Assembly: GCF_047495875.1 (NCBI RefSeq)
Contig: NC_092459.1
Span: 23,483,795-23,547,794, forward strand
DNA: 64,000 nt
Source of the DNA: Pithys albifrons albifrons
Lineage: Eukaryota > Chordata > Aves > Passeriformes > Thamnophilidae
Direction: 5' to 3'
Shown here: piece by piece, positions 26,101 through 41,149 of the stretch
Numbering within the stretch: position 1 is the first letter of the stretch
How the letters are laid out: each line of letters opens with the position of its first letter
Made by a program: the position numbers and the translations under genes
Notes under the pieces: generated by a model
The model's database searches: none
What the model saw: the letters and a program-made list of their open reading frames with translations, nothing else
Told to the model about the DNA's origin: nothing

Positions 26101-29100
26101 CATAATTACTGAATATAACCCAGGATTATCACTGCAAGATGAAATTACAAAGTAAATAGGTCAGTACAGTGCATGCTCTCTCTTTGCTTTATCACATTCT
26201 TTATTTTTCACTATCCTTACCACATTCTTTATCTTTCAAAAAATAGACAACAGAAATATTCTTTCAAAGTTTTCCCATTTATTTGTCATCAGAAATAGAA
26301 TCAAATCAAATTTTACTCTGTGATGCCAGGTATCTGGCAAACCACCAGAAAATAAAACAACCAAAAACCCCACAATCAATGAACTGTTGAACTCTTCTTT
26401 TATAAATCTAGGTATTTGCCAGGCCAAGTTTCAACTTCAAATAAGGAAAGTCATAATAGATCTTTTTAGCATGGATTATGGACCAGTAATTGTATTTTCC
26501 CAGCATAAAGCAATTGCATCCTAACAGTACTACTACAAAGACATGTAGGATGTGCATGACAGCAGTTTCAGAGAACTCACTACTAGAAAATGACATTCCT
26601 ATAGTTTGAAATTATGTGCTCTTGTTTTATTTGTATCTGTTTTCTTCTCTGCTTATGACACTTGAGGATTGTTTTTTAAAAAAGATAATTTCTTTTAGAA
26701 AAATTATATACAAATTGGGAGAGATATGACACAGCTACGAGTCACCCATGATACCCAAGCGACAATATTTAAGTAAACAATAATGAGCATATATTGTCCA
26801 ATCTTGTGTTATAGATGGAAGTGGATTTTAACCACTAATTTACACATCTGACACATGTTGCCATGGGACCCCATCTGAACAAAATTTTGTTACCAAAGAA
26901 AACTAAAGGTCCTAGTAATTTTTTGCTCTGACAGCTAATAGATATTTATTAAAAAGAAGTGAATTCAGCAAGCCTCTTATCTTGCTGAATCATACATCTG
27001 TGGAAGAGCAAGTCTTTTTCCTGGGCCCATCAATCTCGAATTGAGTCTTCAAACTTCTTGGGCTGCTTCAGGAAATTAATCTGCAACATCACCTAACTTT
27101 TACAAATTCCTCATGTTTTATTTGTGCCTATTAGATTTTCCTAGGTTAATTTTACATCTCAGAAACACATAAATGGAAACAACACATTATGAAAGTGTTT
27201 TAAAAAAATAACATGGCAAACATTTGAATGCACAAAATTGGAAATTCTGTTACAATAGAGATGCCTAAATTAAGAAAGCATAGTTCTAAATTGTAATTAT
27301 CAAGAAGCAGCCACGAGTGTTATAGAGAGTTGGAACTTCCCTCAGCATTGAGCCACAAGCCCTGAGGGACTCGGGGAAATAATTGTTATTCATTTGCCCT
27401 GTCCAATGCCAAGCCTTCACTCAAACCACGTAACCATTTTTATATTTGGATGATAAAATGCATAACCTTTTAATCCAGAAGTACGTATAAAATCAAAATA
27501 CCTACCAGGCAAAACTCATAAATGTTGTTAATGTCACTCAGTTTCCCTGTTTCCTTCTGGTAACCCATTCCAGTCATTCTGAGCTTGCACACCTTTTTTA
27601 TTCCCATTATGGGAATAGAAAAGTACTTAACTGTGCTGATGTATTTTGGAAATGACTCAGGATAAAAGTTAACAGAAAATACAAAAGAACATTCACCCCA
27701 TTCTTCCTCAGTATTTATCACATAGCTCAAGGAAAATTCCAGGAACATGGAAAGTATAGTTAATGAAATTGGTGCTGCTATTAGCCTAATAGAAGGAGAT
27801 TTCAGCATGGAGTGCTATGGACTCACAAGTACATTCTACTGTTTACATTAGTCTTGTCTTCAGCCACTTCATCAAAGTCATCTCTTTTAAAGATTATTAA
27901 TACTGAAATTCTCATGGGTCTTAATGCTACATTCTCCAGAAGCACAGGTTCCTCTGTAAAGGGGTACAAGCACTCTCTCACAAGCAAAAATAAATCTGGA
28001 GCTCCTAGTGGTACTGTAAATGTGCAGATGGAAAACCCTAAACATACAAATTCTTCTGGGAACACATTTTCCCAAACAGCAAGAAAATTTCTGGTTGTTA
28101 AAATTTCTTCTGAGTTTGGCTATTGAATAACTTTCTCTTGCTTCAAGATGGAAAAATCTAGTATTTGTGGAGGTCAACTGATGCATAAGTTTTCTTCATA
28201 AAGCACAGCTCTTCTGCTCCTAAGGCACAATCATAAAGATGAAAATACCACATGCTGTTCCAATCAGGCTCAAGTTCTTTTGTCTCCATCTTACAGTTCT
28301 CAGAGAAACTAGGTCTCACATTGCACTGTTGATTGTTGGTTTGGATTTTTTTCCACACAGATTGTCTTACAACATTTAGATGAGCCAAAAATAATTTTTA
28401 AGAGGAAAATGTCAGTCTCATGATTTCTGCAACCATATCCTACATTTTCTGTATTCGACACCATAGTGGATGATCCTTTACTAACCAAAAGACAGGCCAG
28501 ATTCCACCAGCAGTAATTCTTGGGCAAGTGTCATGACTTCAGAGTAGTTGTACTGACAACTAAAGTGCAAACTTGCAAGATTTAGTCCTCAGTCGCAGTT
28601 TTATTGTAAAGGAATCAATCAAAAACAAGGGCAGAATAATGATGGATTTAACATGTACTTGTTAGCATTATGGAAGAATATTTGGCAAATACAAGGTAAG
28701 CTGTAACATTCAGAATTACCATTGGTACTTAAAAATATAAACCTTTTTAACCACGTGAATTGCAAGCCTTAAAGATCTTTAGAAATACGATACCTCCTCA
28801 TGTAAAAGGAAATTGGAGCAAAAATGCAAGTAAGAATGTTTATCAGCATACAGAGAAATGCCACTCAAAGATTAGTGGCAAAATTAACAATTCAAGGTGT
28901 TCTACTACTTTTCTTCCACATAATAGGAGTCACAATTATTAAATCTAGAACAAGGAAATTTTTAAAGGGTCAGTATTGACAACCATAGCCACATTTGCTT
29001 CCTTCTCAGGAAAAAGCAAATTTTCTTAGGTTAGCAGAGAAATGTCAGCAAGTTTTCATGGCTGGAACTTGTGTGTTAGAGAATTGTTTCTTCATATTAC

Positions 29101-29531
29101 GTGTCTATAATACCCTCACAGTCTTTGAAGATCAGCTGTTTCCTGAGCTCACCATCTACTTCTACAGTCCTCCTTTAAGTTCATCACCCTACTGAAATAA
29201 GCTTTGCAGACATCTGGCCTTGAACATCCTAACTGAAGCACAACCATGTTCTCCTGTTAACTCAAAAATAGTATGTGGGATCACTTCCTCAAAATAATGG
29301 TTTTGCTCTCCCACACAATTACCAGCAGACTGATATCAAATGTTGTTCAACAGGCATTTGAAGGCTGAATTCACTGGTTCTTAATAGGAAGCAAACCCTA
29401 AAAGTTAGGCAGCACACTGCAAAAACAAAATAAAAGTTTCTTTGTTTTCCTCTCTGCCAAAATAATTGCATTTTTCCCCATTGTGTGATACCGTATTAGT
29501 CACCACCATTCTTCAGTTTTCAGTGGAGGAA

Positions 29532-30287
29532 TCATAGAATCGATTGGGTTGGAAAAGACCTCCAAGATCATCGAGTCCAACCCTTGGTCCAACTCTAGTT
29601 CATTTACTAGATCATGGCACTCAGCGCCACGTCCAATCTGCGTTTAAAAATCTCTAGGGATGGTGAATCCACCACCTCTCTGGGCAGCCCATTCCAATGC
29701 CTGATTACTCTCTCTGGAAAGAATTTTCTTCTGATATCCAACTTAAATTTCCCCTGGCAGAGCTTAAGCCTGTGCCCCCTTGTCCTATTGCTGAGTGCCT
29801 GGGAGAAGAGACCAGCCCCCACCTGGCTAGAACTTCCCTTCAGGTAGTTATAGACAGTGATGAGGTCACCTCTGAGCCTCCTCTTCTCCAGGCTAAACAA
29901 CCCCAGCTCCCTCAGCCTCTCCCCATAGGACTTGTGCTCCAGTCCCTTCACCAGCCTTGTTGCTCTTTTCTGGACCCGCTCCAGCACCTCAATATCCTTT
30001 CTGAACTGAGGGGCCCAGAACTGAACACAGTACTCAAGGTGTGGCCTCACCAATGCAGAGTACAGGGGAAGGATCACTTCCCTGGTCCTGCTGGTCACGC
30101 TATTTTTGACACAGGACAGAATCCCATTGGCCTTCTTGGCCGCCTGGGCACACTGTTGACTCATGTTGAGCTTCCTGTCAATTAGTACTCCAAGGTCCCT
30201 TTCTGCCTGGCTGCTCTCCAGCCACTCTGTGCCCAGCCTGTAGCACTGCAGGGGGTTGTTGTGGCCAAAGTCTTGCTGATGACCCAT
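29532..30287 (-). mobile_element. CR1 LINE, 5'-truncated, end of ORF2 plus 3' UTR
   Basis: The minus strand carries an open frame of about 226 codons (30287-29607) that matches the C-terminal part of CR1 ORF2: the [14 protein letters not shown] region, the [13 protein letters not shown] block and the [10 protein letters not shown] stretch, ending with the usual CR1 terminus before a TAG at 29609. About 75 bases of 3' UTR follow, ending at the typical avian CR1 terminus (plus-strand ATCATAGAATCGATTGGGTT). The frame is uninterrupted, so the copy is fairly young. Most of the reverse transcriptase core and all of ORF1 are missing, the usual 5' truncation. The 5' limit is approximate (30262-30290). 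It lies in the same orientation as DST. Confidence 0.95.
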
Positions 30288-33200
30288 TAGATGACTGTAC
30301 TGCTGGTTAGGCTACACCTACACTGCAGAATATGAATGTTCTGCAATGAGCCCTAAGATTATTAAGATTGAGGATCTGATCTGAGTACACTACATCTTTC
30401 TTATCCCTCTATGCCCATGTTTTCCTTCCTTTGACTCAAACTGAACAAAGAAGCAAAAGAAGGAAAAAAATAGTAGTATGTGCTTGGGGCTCACCCCAAT
30501 GTTAAATCAGGATATGAACAAGCTGTGAGGGAGGACCTGAAAAGGGCTCTGTGGCCAACAGACAGAATGGGGTATGTCCAAAAAAACGGTTCTGAGTTTA
30601 AGTCCCATACTTCTAATTTTGACAATTTAGGGAGGTGGGATTACTCTTGACCATGAAGTTTCTATCTCAGCCTTCTGCATGACCCTCAATACCATCATGA
30701 CTGGCAAGGGGGGTAAATTGTTTGGCTTTTTTATCAAAAAGGGTGGGTTTGGTTTTTTGTTATTTTTTTTAATACAACAGAGAGCTCAAGACTAAGAACT
30801 TCAAATACATCATCATTTACACAAGTAAAAGACAAAGCTATGAACACAGTTCTTCCAACAAAATGTCACAGACTTGATCACAAAAGTGACAACAGACATA
30901 TCAAAGTCTTTTATCACAGCTACTCACACTGTTTAATGTGTTACTCCCCTGCATTCTGCCAACAATATGTAGAGGTAGCAGCACAATTATAAATGTATGT
31001 GACTTGAATACATTGAAATATTAACTGTCATAAGGACAAACAAAACTGCAATGGAAGGATTTATTATTGTCTTTTTTAAGAAGTATCACACGTATTTTTA
31101 AAAGTCCATGTCCAAAATAAGGCTCATGTAATTTATTATTATATTGCTAATGAGTAAAGACCTTTAAAAACACATCTCAGCAGCAGTACTTAACATACCT
31201 TCCTCTGAAAATGATTTATGCAACCAGGCTAGTTACAATTTTTTACTAAAAATCCATTAATATTGTGGAGTGCTTTACCACTAACAGATATGAACAAACC
31301 AAAGTTATTTGATAGAACAAGACTAGTTTTGGGCACCTCGATCTTAAGCTATACAGCACAATAATTCATTGCCAAAAAATTTTAAGTCAAAAACCAGTTT
31401 AACTCAAGCTCAAATACCATCTATATACCCTAACTTCAAAACACTTCTCCAGAACAACTTCTACACACAGGAACTCAATGAATGTTCAATGACTAAGTAA
31501 GGGGAGTGAAGCTATGTTATTTAAAGTCTTGAAAAGCTCCTGAAATTCCTCATCTATTATATAATCATAAAGCCCTTTTAAAATCTAGCAAAAATGCATC
31601 AACTTTTACAAGTATAAATATCTGTTACACTACTCAGGAAAGAAGGGAACAGCTACTATTAGCTCTCCTACCTTTCTGTAACAGCAGCAGCCCATGGACA
31701 GTCTTCAGATTTGTAGCCCTTTGTAAGGCATCCAACACAGCTCAGATTCACAAACCCAGACCAGTTCAGTTCTACAGAAAGTCTCCTTTTCAATACCTAA
31801 GAGAATGAAGGAGTGAAATACCTCCCTTCCCTCAAACAAATAAAAGCAAAGTAAAATCTCTAATTCTGCTAACCTTTCACATAATCTCCTCCCTCATCTG
31901 TACAGTTGAACACAGATGTTTTACTTTTGCTTCATCAAGGACTTAGTTGACTATCAGGACAATACAAGCCCATACATAAAATACAGACTGATACACACAC
32001 AACTTCATTCTCTCCACCTTTAAAGTTTTGGTTAGCTGTAAACTCCTCATGCAAATGTCATTATTTTTACCTTTACAAGACTTGCAGTAACAGTGCTATG
32101 ACATTTATCAAGGTCTTCAAGTGTTGACTGAATTTAGATACCTCATTACAGCAGTGATCTGTACAGCTCCCAGTGTGGGAGGGTGCCTTTTTATCTGAGG
32201 AACTTATGCATTCCTTTTCACAGCTTTATTTCTCACATGAAAAGATTCTCATAGTGCATGGCTATTTACTTCCCCTTTAAAAACAAATTTACAGAAATAA
32301 AAATAATGGTGGTCAACTAATTTTCCCATTTTTCCTACAAACTTATATTAACACTATGCAGTGACCATTTCAATCATGCAATGGAATTATAACTCCAACA
32401 TGGGAGAAAAGTATCAAAGATTAGAACATTATTTTAAGGGTTGTCTCCTTTCCACTAAAGACATCATCTCTTCTAGAAGTGTCTGCAAATTGCTTTATCA
32501 TGATTATCATGTCAGCAATCAACACTGGGCTCAATGAGGTCTTGTCTTCTGGGGCTGGGTGGTCACACAAACTCACATGCTTTCAGAGTATTTTGCTTTA
32601 AAAAGATATTTCATTGATCAATGAAGACATTCCTCATACTTCAAAAGGTTAACCTAACCCACAAAATGCAGTGGCAGTACAAAAGAAACTGTTGACTTTT
32701 GTAAAGTAAGCACTGCCTTTGATCTTATCTGCTATAAATTCACTGGCCTCACATCACTTCTGGAGAGCCTGTTTCGTGCTGCTGGGAAGAGGAACAAGAT
32801 ATTCATGTCAGCATTTCAAGCAGGAGGTGATCTCTGCCACTTGGCCCCAGAAGCATTTGATGCTATTTCAGATTACAGAAAAGTATTTAAAAAAAAAAGT
32901 AAATGCTGATTAAAAATAAAGAAAGTATGTACAAGCTAAATATATATTAGTCCAAGTTAGCTCTTCCTGGTCTGCCATATTTCCAGTACATTTTTTTAAA
33001 TAGTGCTATTATTTTACTGCTCCTGCTACATATAGCAGCTCTACAAGCATAATGAATATGCCAGAGTAAAAATAAAGCTTTGCAACATAGCATGATATCC
33101 TTTGCTTAGATCTCTTTAGTCACTACAGCCTTTAGATCTTTTTCTGCTCTTTTGGTCTTTTAAGTGCATTCTAGCTTGCTGAAAAAGCAATAATTTTTAT

Positions 33201-34962
33201 CTATTGTTTTCATTTTTATTTTCTTTTCATTTTGCTACATCTTTACATTACTCAAAGAGTGCTGGCAATTCCATCTAATTATGAGGTTCAGTTGCCTTGA
33301 AGAGGAGTAGCACAAAAATTTTGCCAAAGTCAATAAATCAGCCAGCAGCATCTAGAGCTGGAGAATCAGATGTTTCCAAAACTGTTCTGAATTCAAATTC
33401 TGCAGCCCAAAACATGGGTGTCATCATATTATACATTTTCTGATGTACTGATACTCAATATACTCTTTAGTCTTCTTTCTTTTTCCCCTTGCCTCTACCA
33501 ATAGAGTTAACTGAAGCTGAAATTAGTGTTAACTCTAATTAATATCCTATGCATTAAAATCTTTTCTTCTCAGAGGGTGATGCTTAATATTCAACTTGTT
33601 TAATCCGTCAGAGGATACAATGCAAACCAGTGCAACTCATTAGCTGTTAACCCACCATCTTCATATCACAGTGAAAACAATGACTGGGCAGTAACTCAAT
33701 TTCACTCTGCACCTCCCATATTATTTTTGACAGCAGCTGTTCTCTCCTGAGCTACACTAACTTGCCAAAAGGTACTGTGAGCAATTTACATTTTCAAGAA
33801 AGATATAAATGGGGGAAAAATGTATAACCTGACCTGACATAAGATAAATTAAATGTGGCCAAATGAGTGAGTCTGAACATAAAATTGGGTGTCTAGGGCA
33901 AAGTTAATGTAAAGAGAATCCCAGTACCTTATAGATGAATTAGACAAATATGTTACAAAGTACTATACCATATACTAGTTGCAAAGCAATGGCACAAAAC
34001 AAGTAAAATATTTTGAGAAGGGAAATAGGGGAAATATGCATAAAATAGTTATTATGCACATTTAAAATAAGAAAAAGAAATGTCAGCAATCAGCCCAAAT
34101 ATGTACACCTAACAATTCAGGCTACACTAAGTACACACAAAACCAACCACCATGGTATTGGGAGCAAACGCTCAAAATTAACATATCAGATGTATTTAAA
34201 TAACTAAATAAATTCAAACATGAGGAGATGCCTTTCAGATTTTTTTAAGCTACTCCTAGTCACAACAACGTCCTCTGGGCATGCTTCTGCAAGAGTGGTC
34301 AGTCATAAAACAGATCATTGATCCATCCCACCACGTTACTTCACCAACCTGAAAGAAATACCAGCGTGATGTGTGTTCAGTTGCTCTCATCTGCAGACCT
34401 GATAAGCTGTACGTGCGCAGTGAGACAACACACTAATTCCCCAAAGATACCAACCATTGCAGATGGACCACAAAGCGCTGACTCACACACTTCTGCAGCT
34501 TAATCCATCTATTCCAGATCTCACTAAAAATAAACTCGTACAACTCTCAGCACATACTCCTCTTCATGCAGTTCAACAAAATTTATGTGGCATTTGGCCA
34601 CATCATAAAATCATATCAAAAGCTGAAGCATCCCACCAGCAGAGAGCGAGGTGATGATCAGAGTCCTGTAGAGAGCAAGAGGCACATTTCAGGGATACCC
34701 ATGATTCCTAGTATTCCCTGGAATACAAGGCACATTCAAATCTCTCTTTGAAAAGGTCACAGTCCCTCAGGACTAGTGGCTGAACACATTTATGGGCTGC
34801 CACAGGATTTCCAACAGGCTGTCAAAATTTTGTTGATGATGAACAGTCATTTGCAAGTCACAGTCCATGTCCCTGCATATCAGACTGTGACTGGCAATTC
34901 CCAAGCACCTGTGATGGGCTAGGTAATTTACTACCTTTTTTTTTCAGTTGTCAAATTAGACT

Positions 34963-34980
34963 CCCCCCCCCCCCCCCCCC
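34963..34980. repeat. Poly-C tract, 18 bases
   Basis: Uninterrupted C18 on the plus strand (G18 on the DST-sense strand). Such runs are prone to length error in assemblies and can form G-quadruplexes or i-motifs. Confidence 0.9.
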
Positions 34981-37900
34981 TTAAATTCCAATTTGATATT
35001 TTAGAAATTCTTTTTGTTCTGAAGAAAAATAAGAAGCCTTCTTCCATAAACATCAATTGAATATTTGGAATATATATCTGGTCACTACATTTTAAAAAAT
35101 AACAGTTTAATGCTGCAGACCCACGACACATTTGTGAACACAAGCAACAAGTAAGTACTCTCTGAAGGACTTTTGAAGAAGATTTAAATCAGTTATTCTA
35201 CTTTAAGTAGTTAAGCTATTTTTTGGGAAAAAATGTATTATACTCAATTTTGAGAAAATAAAATTAATTTCTTCCATACAAAAAAGGATTCAAAAATGCC
35301 CTTCCATACAAACTAATGAAGTTTTTATAAGTAATAAGTCTTGCCTAAGAGAACTATTTTTCATGTTACAAGAACTCCTATTTGGAACAAACACACAAGG
35401 AATATAACACTATCAACATAACCAAGAAAAATTACTTTTTCACTTTTCATAGTCCACTCTGCCAAAGGCTACAGGACAGACCAGACCACAGCAGCATCAT
35501 ACAACTTGTAACCATTTCACATACAATTCTACAAATACTGATCATATGTAAGGCTTCAATTTTTAACCCTATTAGAGATTTTCAATTATTCACTTTTTTC
35601 CTCTAAACTAGTAGCCACATTTCCACTGCACTTAAGTCAACTCTAGCATGGACTTGACACATTTCAATGTTCAAGTAACTTTTCTATTACCAGCAATATC
35701 AAAACTTACTAAAAATAAATTCTTACTAAAAATAAAAATATCCAAGTATTACTGCATACTCTTGGCCCATCAGTCTCAAGAAGAAAGCAGGCACCTTTAT
35801 TGTAATCTACACATCATAAACTTGGCTAGTTTCTCAGCAAAGTACCCAAGTTCTCAATGCTCATATAAAATTTTTGTGACCATTTAAGCATTGCTTGGAA
35901 CACATAGTAATAGCATCAAACCTTAAATTCACTTTTTTAGTTTTGTTTCATCCCTTTCTGAAATGTCTTTGGTCTAAGTTTGCGATTAAATACTCCCTTG
36001 TAAAATAACCACTTTAAACACAAATTGAATTCATACATGCAAAACTACAACTTAAAGACATCGGGAAAAGAAATAAAACATCTTATTCAAGCAGATGGAA
36101 TACTTTCTCAAACAAATAAAAATCAGAATGAATTAAATAACACTTATTAACTTGGAAATTTCCCCCATAGCTTCATATTTAGAATAAAAAGTCTTTGCTC
36201 TAAATCTGCAGACACCATTTTTCCAATCTTACTGCTATGAATATTTGTTAAAATAGAACATCAGAATTTAGAATGCTTAACTAATGTGACTAGAAGCCAG
36301 CTGTTTCATAAAAACTAAATTTTTTGTAAATTTTTTTAGGACAGTTTTCAGACTACCTCCATCCTAGCAAATTAAACACCACCCTGATGTTTGCGGGCTA
36401 TGGGATTAAAGTTTTTAACAGATATATCCCTAGCTTGCTTTCAGCCTGTGCCAGCTCTCCACCTCCCAGACAATTCTCAGGCACAGTTCAGGGTGAGCAT
36501 GGGTCATGCACCAGTCCCAAGAGAGCTTAGCTGCAGCCCAGTCTGGGGTAAGAGAGAATTTCAGACTGCAGATGAAGGTTCTTCCATAGCAATGGGCATC
36601 AGTGTCACAGAAGTGTCCTGATCAAACTAATTTACTAGTATTGATGCAATCACAAGACAAGTAAATTTCGCCTCAACTTTTTAATCCAGGTTTCAAAGTA
36701 CCACTCCTTACCTTTAATCCTTGCAAACAGCAATCATGCTGTCTGCTGCATTCTGGAAAAGGAAATGCCTTCCCAAGACAAGTAGGGTCCTGTGAGGCCA
36801 GGGCACAAAGGGACACAGAGCATATCAGATATATCACAGTTACTGGGAGGCAAATGTCAGATGTGCCTAGAAGCACCGTGGTTGTTGAAAGAACAGTTAG
36901 TTACATCCCATTTCACCACTGAGCATGAGCAGACACATGAGTCAGCTAATACAGACTGGCTCATGCACTGTAATATCTCACTTTATCTTAGTCTAGAGCA
37001 GCTCCTCCCTTTTACAACACCACACAGCAATTACAGTCCTTTCAGATGTAGACAGGCAGTCCATAAACCCGTGATGCTTGAGGCTGGGTATTTCTGAACG
37101 GCAGAAATAATCACGTGCCCTGTGTCTTACTGGGTTGGAGTGTATAAAACCCTCATACTCTGTTGCAAGTGAGTCAATGTAACTCCCACTGCACATGACT
37201 GGGCAACACCATCCTCTCCACAATAGATGTGGAAGAGCCACTTCAGCTCTCTTGGACAAGCAGCAGCTGAAACACTGCTCTCCTGAACTAAACATCTGGA
37301 CCCAGCAGTTCAGCCCAAAGTATCTGCTTGTATTGCTTGACTCTTCAGAGTCTACACCACCTTGCTGCTGCACTAATGCCAGCCCTCACCTACCCCTGAA
37401 GAGGCAGCAACTTGTATCCTGAAGTGAGCCCTGAAGTTCAGCTGAAAGAACAAATTACCAGACAGCTGGTATCTTGGCAAGATTAACTAGGTTATGCACT
37501 TTAATACCATCTATGAAGACACAGCTGTGCCTCTTAACTTCCACATACCAAAACAGAGGAGGCAAAAGTCAGGAAAAGAAATCAAATCTTGGGAACATTA
37601 CATCTGTTTTTACTTCTTCTGTAATAAATGTGGTTCTAAAAAGAAGGGAAGTTTTAGATGAAAATTTGTCATTCAAAAACAAACCACAGGAATTTTATGT
37701 CCTAGTGAAATGTTGTTGCTTGGATACTCAGGTAGAAATTTGTTACTGAAGTAAGAACTACTAAAAATAGCACAAGTGACATTTCATTTGGCATAAAGTC
37801 ATAAAGGCAACATTTAGAGACACTGAGGGGAGATTCATAAATTTCAAAATTACTGGATCCCAAGCTGACCTTGCAGTCATGGGCTTTTTTACAGTTAGGA

Positions 37901-40900
37901 GAAGCTTTAGTATCATGAGATAAGGACAAGATGCAGAAAAACTGCATCACTGGGTGGCAAGATGAAATGCACTTTGAAAAACAAAATTGCTTTTATCAAA
38001 ACAAATGGTCAAGGACTGCCAGTAACAAAGTGCAGATGAGACGGTAAATGACTTTGCAAGAATCTGTTCAGTACTTCAACACACAGATGAATCTCATCTA
38101 TCACATAATTCCCTCCTCTACACTAAAACATCCTATACACAGGAGTCTACCTGGAGTACTTAACTAGCCAACAAACCAACACAACTGCTGCAGCTGCTGC
38201 TGCAGGTTGTCCAGGGCTGGCTGGAGCATCTCCCACGTTACACTGCAACATCAGACTATGACAGGCAAGAAAGAACACTGATATTCACAAAGACAGAATA
38301 AATACATCTTAGGTCCACCTCAAACGTTTTTTTGTCCAACTCAAACTTTTCCTTTCTGAGCAATAGGCAGTCTTGACTCCCTCGTTCGAGGAACATCTAA
38401 CAATCACCCTACCAAGAGGGAAATAAAACATTGTATCAGGCAGGGAGGGAATGAGTTTGTAGCATGTGCAGATTCAGCAGCAAGGTCTTCATTAGCCCTG
38501 CTGAAGGGAAGCCAATGACAGCACTACTGGAGACTCAAAAGCTCTGACAGTTGTCTCAACACTCCTGGGCACATCTCAAAACACCTGGCAGATCCAAACT
38601 GGCTTCTGGCCCCAGGCTGGGCCTGCTCAGAGGCTGTGGGGCTGGACCTTAGGGGCAGGGTGTCTACTGGCCTAATTATCACACCAGGCTCCCTGTCCCT
38701 CATAGAGCAGCCTGCCCTCACTGTTCCACAAATGCCTCAGGGTTTGCATACTCTTAGCCAGGTGACAGAGTAGAAGCTATTATGGAGAAGGGAAATCACA
38801 GATATATTCCAAATTGTCCCTGCTGTTTTCATAAAAACTGCTCCAGCTGCCTGCCACAGCCCGATTCTGCTGAAATTTTCAGTTTCCTATCACAGATCTC
38901 TGTGTGGATCCTCTGTTCTCAACAGTGTGGAGGACATTATCAGTGCTTTCAGTGAAGACATCTACATCCTGGAATGGCAGTGTCATAACCTCTTCTGGTA
39001 TTCTTGTTGTTGACAGCTGTGCATTTTATATGGGTTGTCACTGTGGAATATGTTAGTGGAATTTCTTTGGCTCTGGTACTTTGTGAAAGTGTTACCACAC
39101 TGTAGAGTACAGCTTAATGTTCCATTCTATCCTTTGAATTTTTTTAGAAATATAAACATCCAGAAACAAAAAGCAATGACAGCTTTAGAGGCAAAGATCA
39201 GAACCTGCACTTTCCTCTCCTGCACATCAACCTATAAGTTGCTTTCCTTTCAGCCTTTTTACTCCTACATGTTTATCCAGGAACTCAGTTTCAAAATAAA
39301 AACATTCTATTCCTACCCAAATACCAAAAAACCTCATGTCATTCTGGGTTGCAGATAATCAAAACACTTCAAGCTCAAAGAAGCCTAAAATTACATCTAA
39401 TCCTCAAATACTCAAATCGCTGTTATTCTTATGCAAATTCACACAGAAGCAGCATTCAGTTTTGGATTAGGTTTCCCTAGTTTGTAAACCAAAGAAAACA
39501 TTCAGGCAATTTGGTATCTGACCTTCAGCATGAGGACAAGAGCATCATCTCTGGGAATGCAATTTCTGAGAAGACACAGATACATTAATACTCTCATAAA
39601 TTCAGATGCCTAAAAGCTGGCAGTGGTAGAAAGTGGCTAACCTGGACCACTGAATGACACATCCCAACCTACGCAGGATTTAGGACTGGTTTTGTTCTTT
39701 GTCTTCTGCATGGTTTAGCTGCATATGCCTGTGCTGGTAAACATCCCCGAGTTTGCACTACAGCTTTACTATCTCTCAGACTTAATTTCTTGGTTGCACC
39801 AGACAAAAGGAGCTTTCTGTACACTGGGTGGTCTGAAGGGTGGGTATCAAATCACCATAACAACACACTGTAGAGCATTTCTTTCAAGATTCATAGTATT
39901 TTCTAAACATTAATTATTTTTCCAACTGGCGATACATATGCATGAAGCATGAGCCTCTCTGAGCTGCTAAAAGAGCTCTTCCACCTCCCTAGTGTCTTGT
40001 TAAAGTCACTTCTCAGAACCTTTTAAGTTGTGCAATGAGCTTGTTCTAGGTCTATTCCTTCTCCATCACTGAGTTGTCAGGCTGAAGTAATTAAGCACTG
40101 TTAATGAGAATAATAAAAGCCATTATCTTCAAACACACATTTGATCTTCCTGTCAAGTCATCATATATAGGCAGCAAATTTATCTCAATTCTTCACCTTC
40201 CCTCTGAGACAATATGGAGTATGTAAAGTCTTTATGTTTTTCTGAGATCTACACTTTCTGAATAAAATATGGTACTGATGTTATATATTAGTCCAATCAG
40301 AAATGGGGGGAGGCATGATGAATCAATAAAAATCATTCAAAACTCAGCACAAAGTATTTAGATCACTACTTTTTAAGATTATTTCAAGAGTTTGTTCAGG
40401 CACCTCATAACTATTCCTACAGCAAAGAATGACAAGAGCTATTTATTGCAGCTATGCTCCCCTGCATGTCAGGCATGACACCTGACAATTACTATACCCA
40501 CCTGTATCAATGACTAAACAACCCTAAAACTGAATTCCTCCACACTCCTTTCTGATTAAAAACTCAAAAACACATAGAAAAGGAAAATAGGGGGTTTTGC
40601 CTGAAATAAACAGACACCCATCAGTGAGAAAGAGAATTCATTTTATGTTCACAGAAACGGCATCAGCACTATCTAACTCATCGCTGAAATGTTTTATGTT
40701 GACACTAAAATAGGACATGATACAACAAAGCCTGCCAGGAAGGTACTGAAAGTCAACAAGGCTCTAATATGAAAAACTGCCCTGCAAAACCATGAGGCCA
40801 GGAGAGAGAACAAAATTACATAGAGAGAAATTATATAGCAATGACACAGCAATTTAAAGAAGATAAATTAAGTGAAGCAAAAGATGGGCCTGCACAGAAC

Positions 40901-41019
40901 TATTATGGTGCAGCAGAGGTGGCTCCTTGGGGCTGGGTGGGGTGCCAAAGGTGGCAGGTCCCTCTCAAGAAAAGGCAACTGGGGACAAGAGGGCAGCCCC
41001 AGCCCAGGGCACTGGGAGC

Positions 41020-41149
41020 CTCCATGGGCATGGCTGAGGCTGAGCCAGGATGTGGGGAACTGGAGACCAGCCCTGCTGCAGCATTCCAGGAAGCTGATGT
41101 GGGGTTCCAGACTGCGGGATGGTGGGGGAGCACAGCAGGGTGGGCTGGG
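41020..41149 (+). repeat. Diverged repeat shared with 17904-18028, copy B
   Basis: This is the partner of the 17.9 kb segment, with the same blocks in the same order. It is part of a longer G-rich island (about 40890-41160) inside AT-rich intron. The 126-codon frame over it looks compositional. A diverged interspersed element or a conserved non-coding element is possible. Confidence 0.42.

Larger units (their letters stand above)
17115..29531. other. AT-rich intronic sequence, no gene recognised
   Basis: Features are C12 at 17831-17842, diverged repeat copy A (17904-18028) and a G/T-rich tract at 20035-20130. Everything else is unannotated, with only short frames (up to 126 codons at 19971-20351, which crosses the G/T tract and is compositional). 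Confidence 0.6.

Noticed and set aside
29697..30185. 162-codon plus-strand open frame
   Set aside because: It is the antisense shadow of the CR1 ORF2 fragment.
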